From the NCBI GenBank assembly GCA_036676355.1, contig JAKFDA010000069.1, forward strand, positions 1 to 44,060: a stretch of DNA of 44,060 nucleotides, given 5' to 3'. This DNA is from ZC4RG42 sp036676355 (GTDB taxonomy: Bacteria; Pseudomonadota; Gammaproteobacteria; Burkholderiales; SG8-39). The notes below the pieces were generated by a model, which did no database searches, was not told the origin of the DNA, and saw only the letters and a program-made list of their open reading frames with translations. The position numbers and the translations under genes were made by a program. This document shows positions 16,263-25,340 of the stretch, in pieces (positions within the stretch are counted from its first letter, which is position 1; each line of letters starts with the position of its first letter).

Positions 16263-17003
16263 TCACTCGACTTCGATCGTACCGACCGCGCCGACGTTGA
16301 CCTGGCTGGTGCCGCCTTCGAGGACCGGTTCGTACGATTCCATGTCTGCCTTCGCCGCGCGCATGGTCATCATCGGCCGCGGCGGCACGCTTGCGGAAGT
16401 CTGCACCGACAGTTTGCGTAAACGATAAGCCTTGCCGCCGAGCGCCTGAGTCAGTATTTCGGCGCGCTCGCGAAAGCTTTGCACGGCCTCCCTGAGCATT
16501 TCCTGTTCGGTCTGGCGACGCAGTTCCGGCGACACGGCGAAAGAAACGCCGCCAAGTTGCATGCTGGACTGTAATTGCGCGATCAGTTTGGCGACGGCGG
16601 GAAAATCCTTGCTCTCGATGCGGAGTTCGGAGCGGCCGCGCCAGGCGATCAGTTTATTGTTGCGGTCATACACGGGGTAGGTCTGATTGGAGCCCGTGCG
16701 CACCTTCACGCTGCCGAATCCGCCGGCCGCCTTGTGTGCTTCGGCCGCGATTTTGTTCAGCGCATCCTGCAACGCCGCGGGATTCGTTTCCTGCAACTCC
16801 GCGTACATGCTCGCCACGATCTGATCGTTCTGCACGTCGCGCGTGATTTCAGTCTGCAAATCGATTTCGTTGTAGCGGACTGCGTTGAAGCCTTCGCCGG
16901 CATACGCCGTCGTCGTGCCGAGCAAAGCGGCAATCAGCATGGTCGCGGCGATGATGAGTGCCGCCCGCAAGCGCGTGCCGGAAACGAGATAACGTAGCAG
17001 CAT
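16263..17003 (-). CDS. SIMPL domain (DUF541) exported protein
   Basis: The roughly 246-residue protein begins with a basic segment and a long hydrophobic stretch ending near GTTTAYAGEG, a signal peptide that sends it to the periplasm. The remainder matches SIMPL/DUF541: YNEIDLQTEITRDVQNDQIV, a middle VYDRNNKLIAWRGRSELRIES segment and a C-terminal AEILTQALGGKAYRLRKLSV. Members are periplasmic or outer-membrane-linked proteins of uncertain role. Start: GAGGA directly abuts an ATG at 17009, but the ATG at 17003 sits six bases from it, so 17003 is preferred. It is transcribed towards the repeat cluster, downstream of the glutamate dehydrogenase gene. Confidence 0.85.
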   Translation of the reverse strand: MLLRYLVSGTRLRAALIIAATMLIAALLGTTTAYAGEGFNAVRYNEIDLQTEITRDVQNDQIVASMYAELQETNPAALQDALNKIAAEAHKAAGGFGSVKVRTGSNQTYPVYDRNNKLIAWRGRSELRIESKDFPAVAKLIAQLQSSMQLGGVSFAVSPELRRQTEQEMLREAVQSFRERAEILTQALGGKAYRLRKLSVQTSASVPPRPMMTMRAAKADMESYEPVLEGGTSQVNVGAVGTIEVE

Positions 17004-17107
17004 AAGCATTCCTCAGAGATCTGAATTTCATATAAGGACATGTCGAGCAGAAGCGTTCGGATGGATTATCGCAAGTTCGACGGATTCTGCAGCGCTGTTT
17101 CGTTTTG

Positions 17108-17135
17108 TTACGGTAGCGGACCGGAGTGACCGTAA
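17108..17135. terminator. Inverted repeat behind the glutamate dehydrogenase gene
   Basis: TTACGGT (17108-17114) and ACCGTAA (17129-17135) can form a seven-base stem 22 bases after the dehydrogenase stop codon. No run of T follows on either strand, so it is a weak candidate for a terminator. An operator for the SIMPL gene, whose start lies about 105 bases away, is equally possible. Confidence 0.3.
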
Positions 17136-17157
17136 TACATTGACGCAGATCACTGCG

Positions 17158-20100
17158 CTAAAGCAGATTGCGCAACTCGCGCAGCGCCACCGACAGCATC
17201 GCCAGATCCGGCGACGCGGCGCGAAGCTCCTGCAACAGCTTGCGCGCTCGTTCGATCTGCGGCGCGGCGCTTTCGACCCACATCTGCACAACCGTATCGG
17301 GATCGCCTGCACTGCTTTCTCGAAGCGCCTGCAACACCACCGTACGCTGCAATGCGGACAGATCATCGCGCAACGCATCTTTCGCGCGCACCTGCCAGAT
17401 TCCGTTTTCCGGCAGCGCGTCGATCTGCCCGCTCAGATCGTCGAGCCCCACGTGTGCGGACAACCCGAACAACACGCGTGCGACCAGTTCCAGCGGTCGC
17501 CGCGACTCGCCTGCGGCGTCCGTCATCTCGAGGGCGGAGTACAGCCGTCTGTGGCTCGCTATGCTCTGCGCCAGCGGTATCGGCACACCCGCATCGACAT
17601 AGCTTTGCACATCGGCCTCGAGCGCCGCGGCGGCGTCTGCATCGATGATGTCGCGCAAGCGCGCGCACATGCCATTCACACCGGCGGTAAAACGGTCGAT
17701 CACGGCGGCGGCCGGTTGCGCAAGATGGGGCGAACGGAGAAACCAGGCCGTTGCGCGAGTCAGCACCTCGTGCAAATCATTCGCCATCCGCGCCTGCACG
17801 CCGACCGGCACCTGATTGTCGAGCGCCTCGATCGAGCGCCACAATTCCACCGCACCGAAACTCTCGCGCGCGAGCAGATAGGCACGCACGACTTCGTGTG
17901 CCCGCATGCCGGTCGCGTCCTGTTGCTGATGCACGAAGGTGCTGCCGACGCGATTGATCATGCTGTTCACCACATGCGTGGCGACGATTTCGCGGCGCAG
18001 CGGATGACGCGCCATGCAGGAGGCGTAGACCTCGTGCAGCGGTGTGGGGAAATAGCGGGCGAGCGCCGTCTCGACCCACGGATCATCGGGCAGCGGCGAG
18101 GCAACCACTTCGTCGTACAGCCACATTTTGGCGTAGGCGAGCAGCACCGCGAGTTCCGGGCGCGTCAGCCCGACGCCCTGCGTGCGGCGCAGCGCGATGG
18201 CGTCCGCATCGGGCAGATATTCGATCGCGCGATCCAGCCGCCCCGCCTTTTCCAGCGCGATGATGAGACGCTCCTGCGCATCGAGCCCGCGCGCGCCCTC
18301 ACGCGCCATGAGCGACAGCGCGTGATTCTGGAAGTAGTTGTCGCGCAGCACGAGCTGCGCAACTTCGTCGGTCATGCCGGCGAGCAGCGCATTGCGATTC
18401 GCTTCGCTCAGCACGCCGTCCGCAATCGCTATACCGAGCAGTATCTTGATGTTGACTTCATGATCCGACGCGTCGACACCGCCGGAATTGTCGATCGCAT
18501 CGGTATTGATTCGCCCGCCGCGCAAGGCGTATTCGATGCGGCCGCGCTGGGTGAAGCCGAGATTTCCGCCTTCGCCGACCACCTTGCTGCGCAGTTCGCC
18601 GCCATTGACGCGCACCGGGTCGTTGGCCCGGTCACCTACTTCGGCGTGCGTCTCCGCGCCCGCCTTGACATAGGTGCCGACGCCTCCGTTGTAGAGCAGA
18701 TCGACGGGGGCCTTGAGAATGGCGGACACCACTTCGTTCGGAGTCAGTTCGCAAGCCCCCTCCAGTCCGAGCACGCCCGCGGCTTCGGATGACAAGGCGA
18801 TGGATTTGGCGCTGCGGGGCCACACGCCCCCACCGTGGGAGAGGAGCGCGGCGTTGTAATCGGCCCATGCCGAGCGGGGCAATCGAAACAGCCGTTCGCG
18901 TTCGACATAGCTGATTTCCGCATCGGGATCGGGGTCGATAAAGATGTGCCGATGATCGAAGGCGGCGACCAGTTTGATATGGCGCGAGCGCAGCATGCCG
19001 TTGCCGAACACGTCGCCCGACATGTCGCCGATGCCCGCGACCGTGAACGCGGTGCTTTGCGTATCGATGCCCATTTCGCGGAAGTGGCGCTTGACCGACT
19101 CCCACGCACCGCGCGCGGTGATGCCCATGGCCTTGTGGTCGTAGCCGGCCGAACCGCCCGAGGCGAATGCGTCGTCGAGCCAGAAGCGGTATTCCCTCGC
19201 CACCTCGTTGGCGTGATCGGAAAAGCGCGCGGTGCCCTTGTCCGCCGCCACGACGAGATAGGGATCGTCCTCGTCGTGTCGTCGCACCGAGGTCGGCGGA
19301 ACGATCTGTCCGCTCACCAGGTTGTCGGTAAGATCGAGCAGTCCGCGCAGGAAGTCGCGATAGCACTCGAGACCTTCCTGTGCATACGCTTCGCGATCGG
19401 CAGGCAGCACGCGTTTCACGACGAAGCCGCCTTTGGATCCGACCGGCACGATGACCGCATTCTTGACCATCTGCGCTTTCACCAGGCCGAGCACTTCGGT
19501 GCGGAAGTCCTCCGGCCGATCCGACCAGCGCAGGCCGCCGCGCGCGACCTTGCCGCCGCGCAGATGCACGCCCTCGAAACGAGGCGAGTAGACGAAGATT
19601 TCATACATCGGTCGCGGCGCCGGCAGATCGGGCACGCGCGCCGGATCGAATTTGAACGACAGGAAGCCGCGCGCCCGGCCCGCGGCGTCACAACGCCAGT
19701 AGTTCGTGCGCGTGGTCGCCAATATCAGCGCGAGGTACAGGCGCAACACGCGATCCTCGCTGAGACTCGCGACCTTATCGAGCGCCTCTTCGATCAATTG
19801 CACCTGTTGCGTAGCGTCGTCGCCGTCGCTCGCCTGGATCGGATCGAAACGCAGCGCGAACAACATCACCAGCATGCGCGCGATGGCGGGATAGTTCGCC
19901 AGGGTCGTTTCGATATAGGTCTGCGACAGTGCGAAACCGATCTGGCGCATATATTTTGCGTAAGCGCGCAGCATCGTCGCTTCGCGCGCCGACAGGCCGG
20001 CCGCGAGCACCAGCCGGTTGAAGCCGTCGTTCTCGACCGTACCGGCATAGACCTGCGCGAAAGCATCTTCGAATCGCTCGCGCACTTCCTCGACATCGAC

Positions 20101-22056
20101 TGCGATGGTCAGCCTGAAGGCGAAATCGTCGATCCACACCACCGGGCCGCTCACCTCGTGCGGCGCCTCGCGATCGGCGCCGCTCTCCTGCATATCGCGC
20201 GCCGCGCTGTCGGCGTCGGCGGAAACGCGTCGTTGGCCGGTCGGCGCCGAGGCGACGCGATAAGGCCGTTCTTCCAGCACCACCAGGCCCATGCGTTCGA
20301 GCATGGGCATGCTGTGCGACAGCACGATGGGTTCGTCGCGCGTAAAGAGCTTGAAGCGCAGCACATCGGGCGCCGCATCCGCAGGCCGATAAAGGCGCAT
20401 GCCGAGGCCACCGTCGGCTGCGATCGTCGCGACGATCGGCACGTCTTCGGCCGCCACGTCCGGCGTGTGATCGTCGCGATAGCCGGCGGGAAACGCATCG
20501 CTCCACACACCATGCAATTCGAGCGCGCGGGGCTCGCCCACGGTCGCTGTCAAAGCGTCGAGCAGACGTTCGTCCCAGCGTCGCGCCGCTTCGACAAGCT
20601 GTGCTTCAACGGCGCGCACATCCACCTGACGCAGAGCGCCGGGCCGCGTACGTACGGTAATGAGCACCCGTGCGAGCACGGATTCGGACAGATGCACGGC
20701 GAACTCGGTGCTCGTGCCGCCGAACGCCCGCAGCAATATGGCCTGCCATTTTCGTCGCACCTCGCCGGTGTAGTGCTCGCGTGGTGCGTAGATGAGGCAG
20801 GAGACGAATCGCTCGAACGGATCGGACCGCACCAACAGGCGAAAACTCTGCCGCTCACCCAGCGCCAGGATGGCGAGCGCCTTGCGTGCGAGATCGTCCG
20901 CGTCGATCTGGAACAGTTCGTCGCGCGGATAGGTGTCCAGAATCTGCTCCAGCGCCTTGGCGCCGTGGCTGCCTGGCGGCAACGCCGCCTGCGCGAATAC
21001 ATACGCGGCCTTGTTGCGCAAAACCGGAATTTCGAGCGGCGACGCGCGGTAGGCGGTATGCGTATACAGGCCGAGGAAGCGATGTTCGCCGCACACCTCA
21101 CCGTGCTCGTCGTAACGCTTGATGCCGACGTAATCGAGATATCCCGGCCGGTGCACGGTGGCGCGCGTATTCGATTTGCTCAGCAACAACACCTCCTTCA
21201 TGCGCGCGCGTGCGCGCACCGCCGGCGGCAGCGTGGCAAAACTCACCGACACTCTCATGCTCGCGCCGGCGCGCAGCACGCCAAGTCCGCTGGCCGGCAC
21301 GGCGCGCAACGCATCCTGCCCTTCGATCTGGATGAGATCGTGATTGCGATAGCCCAGGAAAGTGTAGTGGCCGTCGAGCAGCCAGGAGAGAAAGGCGCGC
21401 GCCTCGGCGATTTCGTCGGCTGCGACGGGCGGCGGCCGCCGCTCGAGATCGTCGATGATGCGCTGCACGCGCTCGCGCATCTTCTGCCAGTCTTCCACCG
21501 CGGTGCGCACGTCGGCGAGTACCTGCAACAAGCCGTCGCGCAAGCGACCGAGCGACTCATCATCGATGATGCGATCGAGTTCGATGTGCATCATGGATTC
21601 GCGCTTGCGCGTATCGCCTGCGACGGGCGTATCGATTTCAAGCAGATTGCCGGCGGCGTCGCGACGCACGCTGTAAAGAGGATGGATCAGCCATTGCACC
21701 GCGTAGCCCTGTCGATTGACTTCCATCGCCACGGAATCGACCAGAAACGGCATGTCATCGTGAATGAGTTCCACCACGCTGTGGCGACTGTGCCAGCCGT
21801 CGCGCTCCAACGTCGGGGTGAACACGCGCACATGCGCCTGCGCCGGTGTGCGCCGCTGCGTCGCGCGCCATAGCGACAATGCCCCGGCCGCCAGTTCGAC
21901 GATGGTGCGCGCAGCGACGTCCTGCGCATCGACCTGTCGGTAATAATGGCGCGCGAAAGCGACGGTCGCCTCGACCGCATCGCCCTGCGTGTCGCGAAGA
22001 TAGGCTTCCAGTCCTCCCAACCGTTCGCTCTTGTCGTGCTCGGCAGGATTACGCAT
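17158..22056 (-). CDS. gdhB: NAD-specific glutamate dehydrogenase, large (180-kDa) class
   Basis: The 1632-residue product matches the large NAD-dependent glutamate dehydrogenases in length and sequence. It converts glutamate to 2-oxoglutarate and ammonia in the cytoplasm. The N-terminal half (about 1-700) is the regulatory, ACT-like region. The catalytic core has YSPRFEGVHLRGGKVARGG, DFRTEVLGLVKAQMVKNAVI, the substrate lysine region VGSKGGFVVKR, and the NAD-binding loop VAGIGDMSGDVFGNGML. ATG 22056 is chosen because GGGGGA precedes it by three bases; an upstream TTG in frame would overlap that site. Downstream of it a stem (17108-17135) may end the transcript. It diverges from a receiver-GGDEF-EAL gene. 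Very long antisense frames inside it are codon-bias shadows. Confidence 0.95.
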   Translation of the reverse strand: MRNPAEHDKSERLGGLEAYLRDTQGDAVEATVAFARHYYRQVDAQDVAARTIVELAAGALSLWRATQRRTPAQAHVRVFTPTLERDGWHSRHSVVELIHDDMPFLVDSVAMEVNRQGYAVQWLIHPLYSVRRDAAGNLLEIDTPVAGDTRKRESMMHIELDRIIDDESLGRLRDGLLQVLADVRTAVEDWQKMRERVQRIIDDLERRPPPVAADEIAEARAFLSWLLDGHYTFLGYRNHDLIQIEGQDALRAVPASGLGVLRAGASMRVSVSFATLPPAVRARARMKEVLLLSKSNTRATVHRPGYLDYVGIKRYDEHGEVCGEHRFLGLYTHTAYRASPLEIPVLRNKAAYVFAQAALPPGSHGAKALEQILDTYPRDELFQIDADDLARKALAILALGERQSFRLLVRSDPFERFVSCLIYAPREHYTGEVRRKWQAILLRAFGGTSTEFAVHLSESVLARVLITVRTRPGALRQVDVRAVEAQLVEAARRWDERLLDALTATVGEPRALELHGVWSDAFPAGYRDDHTPDVAAEDVPIVATIAADGGLGMRLYRPADAAPDVLRFKLFTRDEPIVLSHSMPMLERMGLVVLEERPYRVASAPTGQRRVSADADSAARDMQESGADREAPHEVSGPVVWIDDFAFRLTIAVDVEEVRERFEDAFAQVYAGTVENDGFNRLVLAAGLSAREATMLRAYAKYMRQIGFALSQTYIETTLANYPAIARMLVMLFALRFDPIQASDGDDATQQVQLIEEALDKVASLSEDRVLRLYLALILATTRTNYWRCDAAGRARGFLSFKFDPARVPDLPAPRPMYEIFVYSPRFEGVHLRGGKVARGGLRWSDRPEDFRTEVLGLVKAQMVKNAVIVPVGSKGGFVVKRVLPADREAYAQEGLECYRDFLRGLLDLTDNLVSGQIVPPTSVRRHDEDDPYLVVAADKGTARFSDHANEVAREYRFWLDDAFASGGSAGYDHKAMGITARGAWESVKRHFREMGIDTQSTAFTVAGIGDMSGDVFGNGMLRSRHIKLVAAFDHRHIFIDPDPDAEISYVERERLFRLPRSAWADYNAALLSHGGGVWPRSAKSIALSSEAAGVLGLEGACELTPNEVVSAILKAPVDLLYNGGVGTYVKAGAETHAEVGDRANDPVRVNGGELRSKVVGEGGNLGFTQRGRIEYALRGGRINTDAIDNSGGVDASDHEVNIKILLGIAIADGVLSEANRNALLAGMTDEVAQLVLRDNYFQNHALSLMAREGARGLDAQERLIIALEKAGRLDRAIEYLPDADAIALRRTQGVGLTRPELAVLLAYAKMWLYDEVVASPLPDDPWVETALARYFPTPLHEVYASCMARHPLRREIVATHVVNSMINRVGSTFVHQQQDATGMRAHEVVRAYLLARESFGAVELWRSIEALDNQVPVGVQARMANDLHEVLTRATAWFLRSPHLAQPAAAVIDRFTAGVNGMCARLRDIIDADAAAALEADVQSYVDAGVPIPLAQSIASHRRLYSALEMTDAAGESRRPLELVARVLFGLSAHVGLDDLSGQIDALPENGIWQVRAKDALRDDLSALQRTVVLQALRESSAGDPDTVVQMWVESAAPQIERARKLLQELRAASPDLAMLSVALRELRNLL

Positions 22057-22379
22057 TGTTCCCCCGTTCAAGTGGTGCCGCGATCATGCGGCCGGCTACG
22101 GCGCCCGCAATCGTTTATATGCCGCCCGGCGCGCCTCGTGCATAGCCCGCGCAAAGTCACGCGCGTCTCGCTGCGGATTGTCGACCATTGAGGCCACCCA
22201 TGCCGCCATGTTGCCGCATACCTCCGCATCCGGACGCGATTGTGACAATTTCTCGACGCGGCATGGATGCAAACACCGCATCAATCTCTCATGTTCGGAG
22301 CGATGCCGCTCAAGCATTGCCCAAAGCTGCCGATAGCGTCGGTATGCTATCGAATGCCCACAATCCGGGAGTCGCCGCA
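22057..22379. other. Divergent upstream region between the dehydrogenase and the EAL regulator
   Basis: These 323 bases must hold both promoters if the TTG at 22380 is the start of the plus-strand gene. A 73-codon minus-strand frame (22096-22317) ends 39 bases before the dehydrogenase start; its composition is not absurd, but it has no ribosome site and no recognised product, so it is not called. Earlier in-frame ATGs for the plus gene (22188, 22263, 22344) also lack ribosome sites. No RNA gene was seen. Confidence 0.45.
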
Positions 22380-24131
22380 TTGTCCTCATCCGCTGCCCCT
22401 CGCCAGGCGCTGTCCGTGTTGCTGGTGGAAGACTCCGAGGATGACGCCTTCCTGCTGCTGCGGCAGATCCATGAACTTTATCCCGGCTCGTATTTCGAAC
22501 GCGTGGATCGCGCCGATGCGATGCGACGGGCACTCAGTACGCGCGATTGGCATCTGATCGTTTCGGACCATCAGATGCCTTTATTCGACTCGCTGGCGGC
22601 CCTTGAAGTGCTCAAGGCGAGCGGCAAGGACATTCCCTTCATCATCTACTCGGGCGATCTGCCGCAGCAGGACGGCGTCCACGCGATGCACGGCGGAGCG
22701 CAGGATTTCGTTTACAAATCCGCCCCGGAGCGTCTGCTGCCGGTCATCGAGCGCGAGCTGACGAACTGGCGGCTGCGTCGGGAGAAGGAACAGACCGAGC
22801 GTTCGATGGAGCAACTGGTCAATTTCGACGAACTGACCGGTCTGCCCAATCGCAACCTGTTCATGGCGCGGGTGCAGGAGCGCCTGGACGCCGCGGCGAG
22901 CGAGCGTGCCGCAGTCTGCTATCTGGATCTCGACCGCTTCATGCGCATCAACGAAACCTTCGGCTACGCCGCCGGCGATGCGCTCATTCGGCAGGTCGGC
23001 GAGCGGCTGGTCGAATGCGCCGGCGCGACCACGGTCGCGCGCGTCGGCCGCGACGAGTTCGCGCTGCATATCGAGTTGCCCGCACACGAGCATCCGAACG
23101 ATCTGGCCGAGCGCCTCATGCAATGCTTCACAGCGCCCTTCAGCCAGATGGGACAGGAGCTGTATCTCACGCCTTCGGTCGGCATCGCGATCTCGCCCGA
23201 TCACGGCACAGACGTGCTTTCGCTGATCAAGAGCGCCGAAAGCGCGATGTTCGACGCGAAGCAGAGCGGTCGCAAGACCTATCAGGTTTATCGCGCCGAA
23301 ATCAATACTGGGTCGCGCCATCGCCTCGCGCTGGAAAACGGCTTGCGCAATGCCATCGAGCGCAACGAACTGGAGGTCATGTACCAGCCGGTGTTCGACA
23401 TGGCGCACGAGCGCATTCTCGGCGCGGAAGCCCTGCTGCGCTGGAATCATCCGCAACTGGGCGTCATTTCGCCGCAGGAATTCATCCCCGTCGCGGACGA
23501 GACCGGCCTCATTCTGCCGATCGGGGAGTGGGTGCTGCGCGAAGCATGCGCGCAGACGCGTTCATGGCACGAGCTGGGTTACCCGCACCTCAGCATCGCG
23601 GTGAATGTCTCGGCCACGCAGTTCCGCGAACCGGCGATTGCCGAACGCGTCGAAGCGATCCTGCGCGAAACGCGCCTGCCGCCGCATACGCTCGAACTCG
23701 AAATCACCGAAAGCGTCGCCATGCAGGATGCCTCGCGTGCCGGCGAAATCATGGCGCGCCTGAAGGCACTCGGCATCCAGCTCGCCATCGACGATTTCGG
23801 CACCGGTTACTCTTCGCTGGCGTACCTCAAACGCTTTCCCATCGATATTCTGAAAATCGACCAGTCCTTCGTGCAGGACGTCAACGACGACGAAGACGAC
23901 GCGGCGATCGTGCGGGCGATTCTGGCGTTGGCGCGCTCGCTTAAACTCGCCGCGCATGCCGAGGGAATCGAGACTGCGGAGCAGGCGATTTTCATGCTTC
24001 AGGAAGGCTGCGAACGACTGCAGGGTTACCTGTTCGGCAAGCCCGCACCGGCCGAAGAACTGCTCGCGCTGTTGATGACCACTTCCCGGCATCCCGCGCT
24101 GCATCGTATCGGGCCGCCCGAAGTACCTTAG
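22380..24131 (+). CDS. Response regulator with degenerate GGDEF and intact EAL domain
   Basis: The product of about 583 residues starts with a receiver domain (LSVLLVEDSEDDAFLLL; phosphorylated Asp 63 in IVSDHQMPLFDSL). A GGDEF domain follows whose motif reads GRDEF (VARVGRDEFALH), so cyclase activity is doubtful. The C-terminal EAL domain keeps GAEALLRWNH, NVSATQF, ELEITESV, DDFGTGYSSLAYL, KIDQSF and AEGIETAEQ, so it should be an active cyclic-di-GMP phosphodiesterase controlled by phosphorylation. TTG 22380 is preferred because GGGAG precedes it by eight bases and the receiver begins soon after; ATGs at 22344, 22263 and 22188 are alternatives. The stop overlaps the stop of a convergent histidine kinase gene by four bases, a possible partner. 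Confidence 0.9.
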   Translation: MSSSAAPRQALSVLLVEDSEDDAFLLLRQIHELYPGSYFERVDRADAMRRALSTRDWHLIVSDHQMPLFDSLAALEVLKASGKDIPFIIYSGDLPQQDGVHAMHGGAQDFVYKSAPERLLPVIERELTNWRLRREKEQTERSMEQLVNFDELTGLPNRNLFMARVQERLDAAASERAAVCYLDLDRFMRINETFGYAAGDALIRQVGERLVECAGATTVARVGRDEFALHIELPAHEHPNDLAERLMQCFTAPFSQMGQELYLTPSVGIAISPDHGTDVLSLIKSAESAMFDAKQSGRKTYQVYRAEINTGSRHRLALENGLRNAIERNELEVMYQPVFDMAHERILGAEALLRWNHPQLGVISPQEFIPVADETGLILPIGEWVLREACAQTRSWHELGYPHLSIAVNVSATQFREPAIAERVEAILRETRLPPHTLELEITESVAMQDASRAGEIMARLKALGIQLAIDDFGTGYSSLAYLKRFPIDILKIDQSFVQDVNDDEDDAAIVRAILALARSLKLAAHAEGIETAEQAIFMLQEGCERLQGYLFGKPAPAEELLALLMTTSRHPALHRIGPPEVP

Positions 24132-25222
24132 CCCGGCGCGTCCGGCAGGCGAAACCAGAAACAGGCGCCCGCGTCCGGCGCACCTTCCGCCCACACCGAC
24201 CCGCCGTGGCGTTCGACGATGCGCTTGACGATGGTGAGGCCGACCCCCGATCCCTCGAAATCGCTTGCGCGATGCAATCGTTGCAGCGGCTGAAACAGCC
24301 GGTCGCCGCCTTGCGCATCGAAACCGACCCCGTTGTCTCGCACGTAAAAAGCGGGACCGCGCTCGTTGTTTCGCTCGCAACCGAACTCGACCCGCGGCGC
24401 ATCGATACGGCGGCTGAACTTCCAGGCGTTGTCGAGCAGGCGCTGCAGTACCGCATGCAGCAGATATCGATCGCCCCATGCCGGCGCGTGCGCGGGCGCA
24501 ATCAGCTCGATCCCGGGGCCGGCCGTGCGCGCCTCGTTCAAGTCGGCGGCAATCGCGCGCGCCATTTCCGCAAGATCGAGCGGTTCGGGATGCAGTTCGA
24601 CGCGATTGAAGCGCGACAGTTGCAACAGGTCGTCAAGCAATTGCGACATGCGCCCGGTGGCCGTCACGATGCGCGGCAGATACTGCCGCGCACTCGCCTC
24701 GAGCATGCCCGGCTCGCTTTCAAGCAACACTTCGCTGAACCCGCCGATGGCCCGCAGGGGCGCGCGCAAATCATGCGACACCGCATAGGCAAAGGCATCG
24801 AAATCCGCGCGCGCCGAATCGAGATCGCGCTGCAGCGCGACGACGCGGGGATCGTCCTCGCTCGATGCAGTGGTTTGAGGCACGGCGAGTCCGAGAACCA
24901 CGCCGATCAGGTGGCGCGCGCCGTCGCCGCCGTCGGCCACGCGGCCGCGGATCGTAAGCCATGCCGTCCCCGCCTCCCCTGCGCATTCGAGCGAGAACGG
25001 CGCTCCGTTCTCGCACGCACGCCGCAGCGCCCGGGCGAACGCCGGCCGCGCGTCCGCCTGGACGCAGGCCACCAGTTCCTCCACGTTCCCGGGCAGGCCG
25101 CCCAGTAACGCGGGAGCTCCGAGACAGACAAAGCTGTCGCGCTCGAGATTCCAGTCCCAGGTCACGAAGCCGGTATCAATATCCGACGGCTGCGCAACGG
25201 AAAAAATCGAATGCATATTCAT
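24128..25222 (-). CDS. Sensor histidine kinase, soluble PAS-HisKA-HATPase type
   Basis: The 364-residue protein has a PAS-like N-terminal sensor (about 12-115), a HisKA domain with the phosphorylated His 150 (AYAVSHDLRAPLRAIGGFSE), and an ATPase domain with the N box LLDNAWKFS, the G1 box VRDNGVGFD and G2 GSGVGLTIVKRI. No membrane helix is seen, so it acts in the cytoplasm. The HisKA sequence is of the phytochrome-like type. No receiver is fused to it. The convergent receiver-EAL gene, whose stop codon it overlaps, and the EAL-HDOD gene upstream suggest a link to cyclic-di-GMP signalling, but partnership is inference. ATG 25222 lacks a clear ribosome site; a second ATG lies two codons later. 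Confidence 0.88.
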   Translation of the reverse strand: MNMHSIFSVAQPSDIDTGFVTWDWNLERDSFVCLGAPALLGGLPGNVEELVACVQADARPAFARALRRACENGAPFSLECAGEAGTAWLTIRGRVADGGDGARHLIGVVLGLAVPQTTASSEDDPRVVALQRDLDSARADFDAFAYAVSHDLRAPLRAIGGFSEVLLESEPGMLEASARQYLPRIVTATGRMSQLLDDLLQLSRFNRVELHPEPLDLAEMARAIAADLNEARTAGPGIELIAPAHAPAWGDRYLLHAVLQRLLDNAWKFSRRIDAPRVEFGCERNNERGPAFYVRDNGVGFDAQGGDRLFQPLQRLHRASDFEGSGVGLTIVKRIVERHGGSVWAEGAPDAGACFWFRLPDAPG

Positions 25223-25340
25223 AGCCGAGCAAGCGAATCACACAAGAGAATCGGCCGGTGTCGAACCCGGTATCGGCGGCAAATGTAGCGCGACATACAC
25301 GAAGGCGCAGGCGCCGGCACGAATCGCCCGCGCCATTCCT

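Noticed and set aside
18835..21873. Open frame of 1012 codons on the plus strand, antisense to the glutamate dehydrogenase gene
   Set aside because: It lies fully inside a gene with strong family identity. The protein is His/Arg/Gln-rich low-quality sequence typical of the antisense frame of GC-rich genes, with no start signal. The frame at 17140-18792 is rejected for the same reason.
22096..22533. Open frame of 145 codons on the minus strand across the divergent region
   Set aside because: Its first half lies under the receiver domain of the plus-strand gene. Only the last 73 codons could be real, and these are listed as a weak finding, not as a gene.
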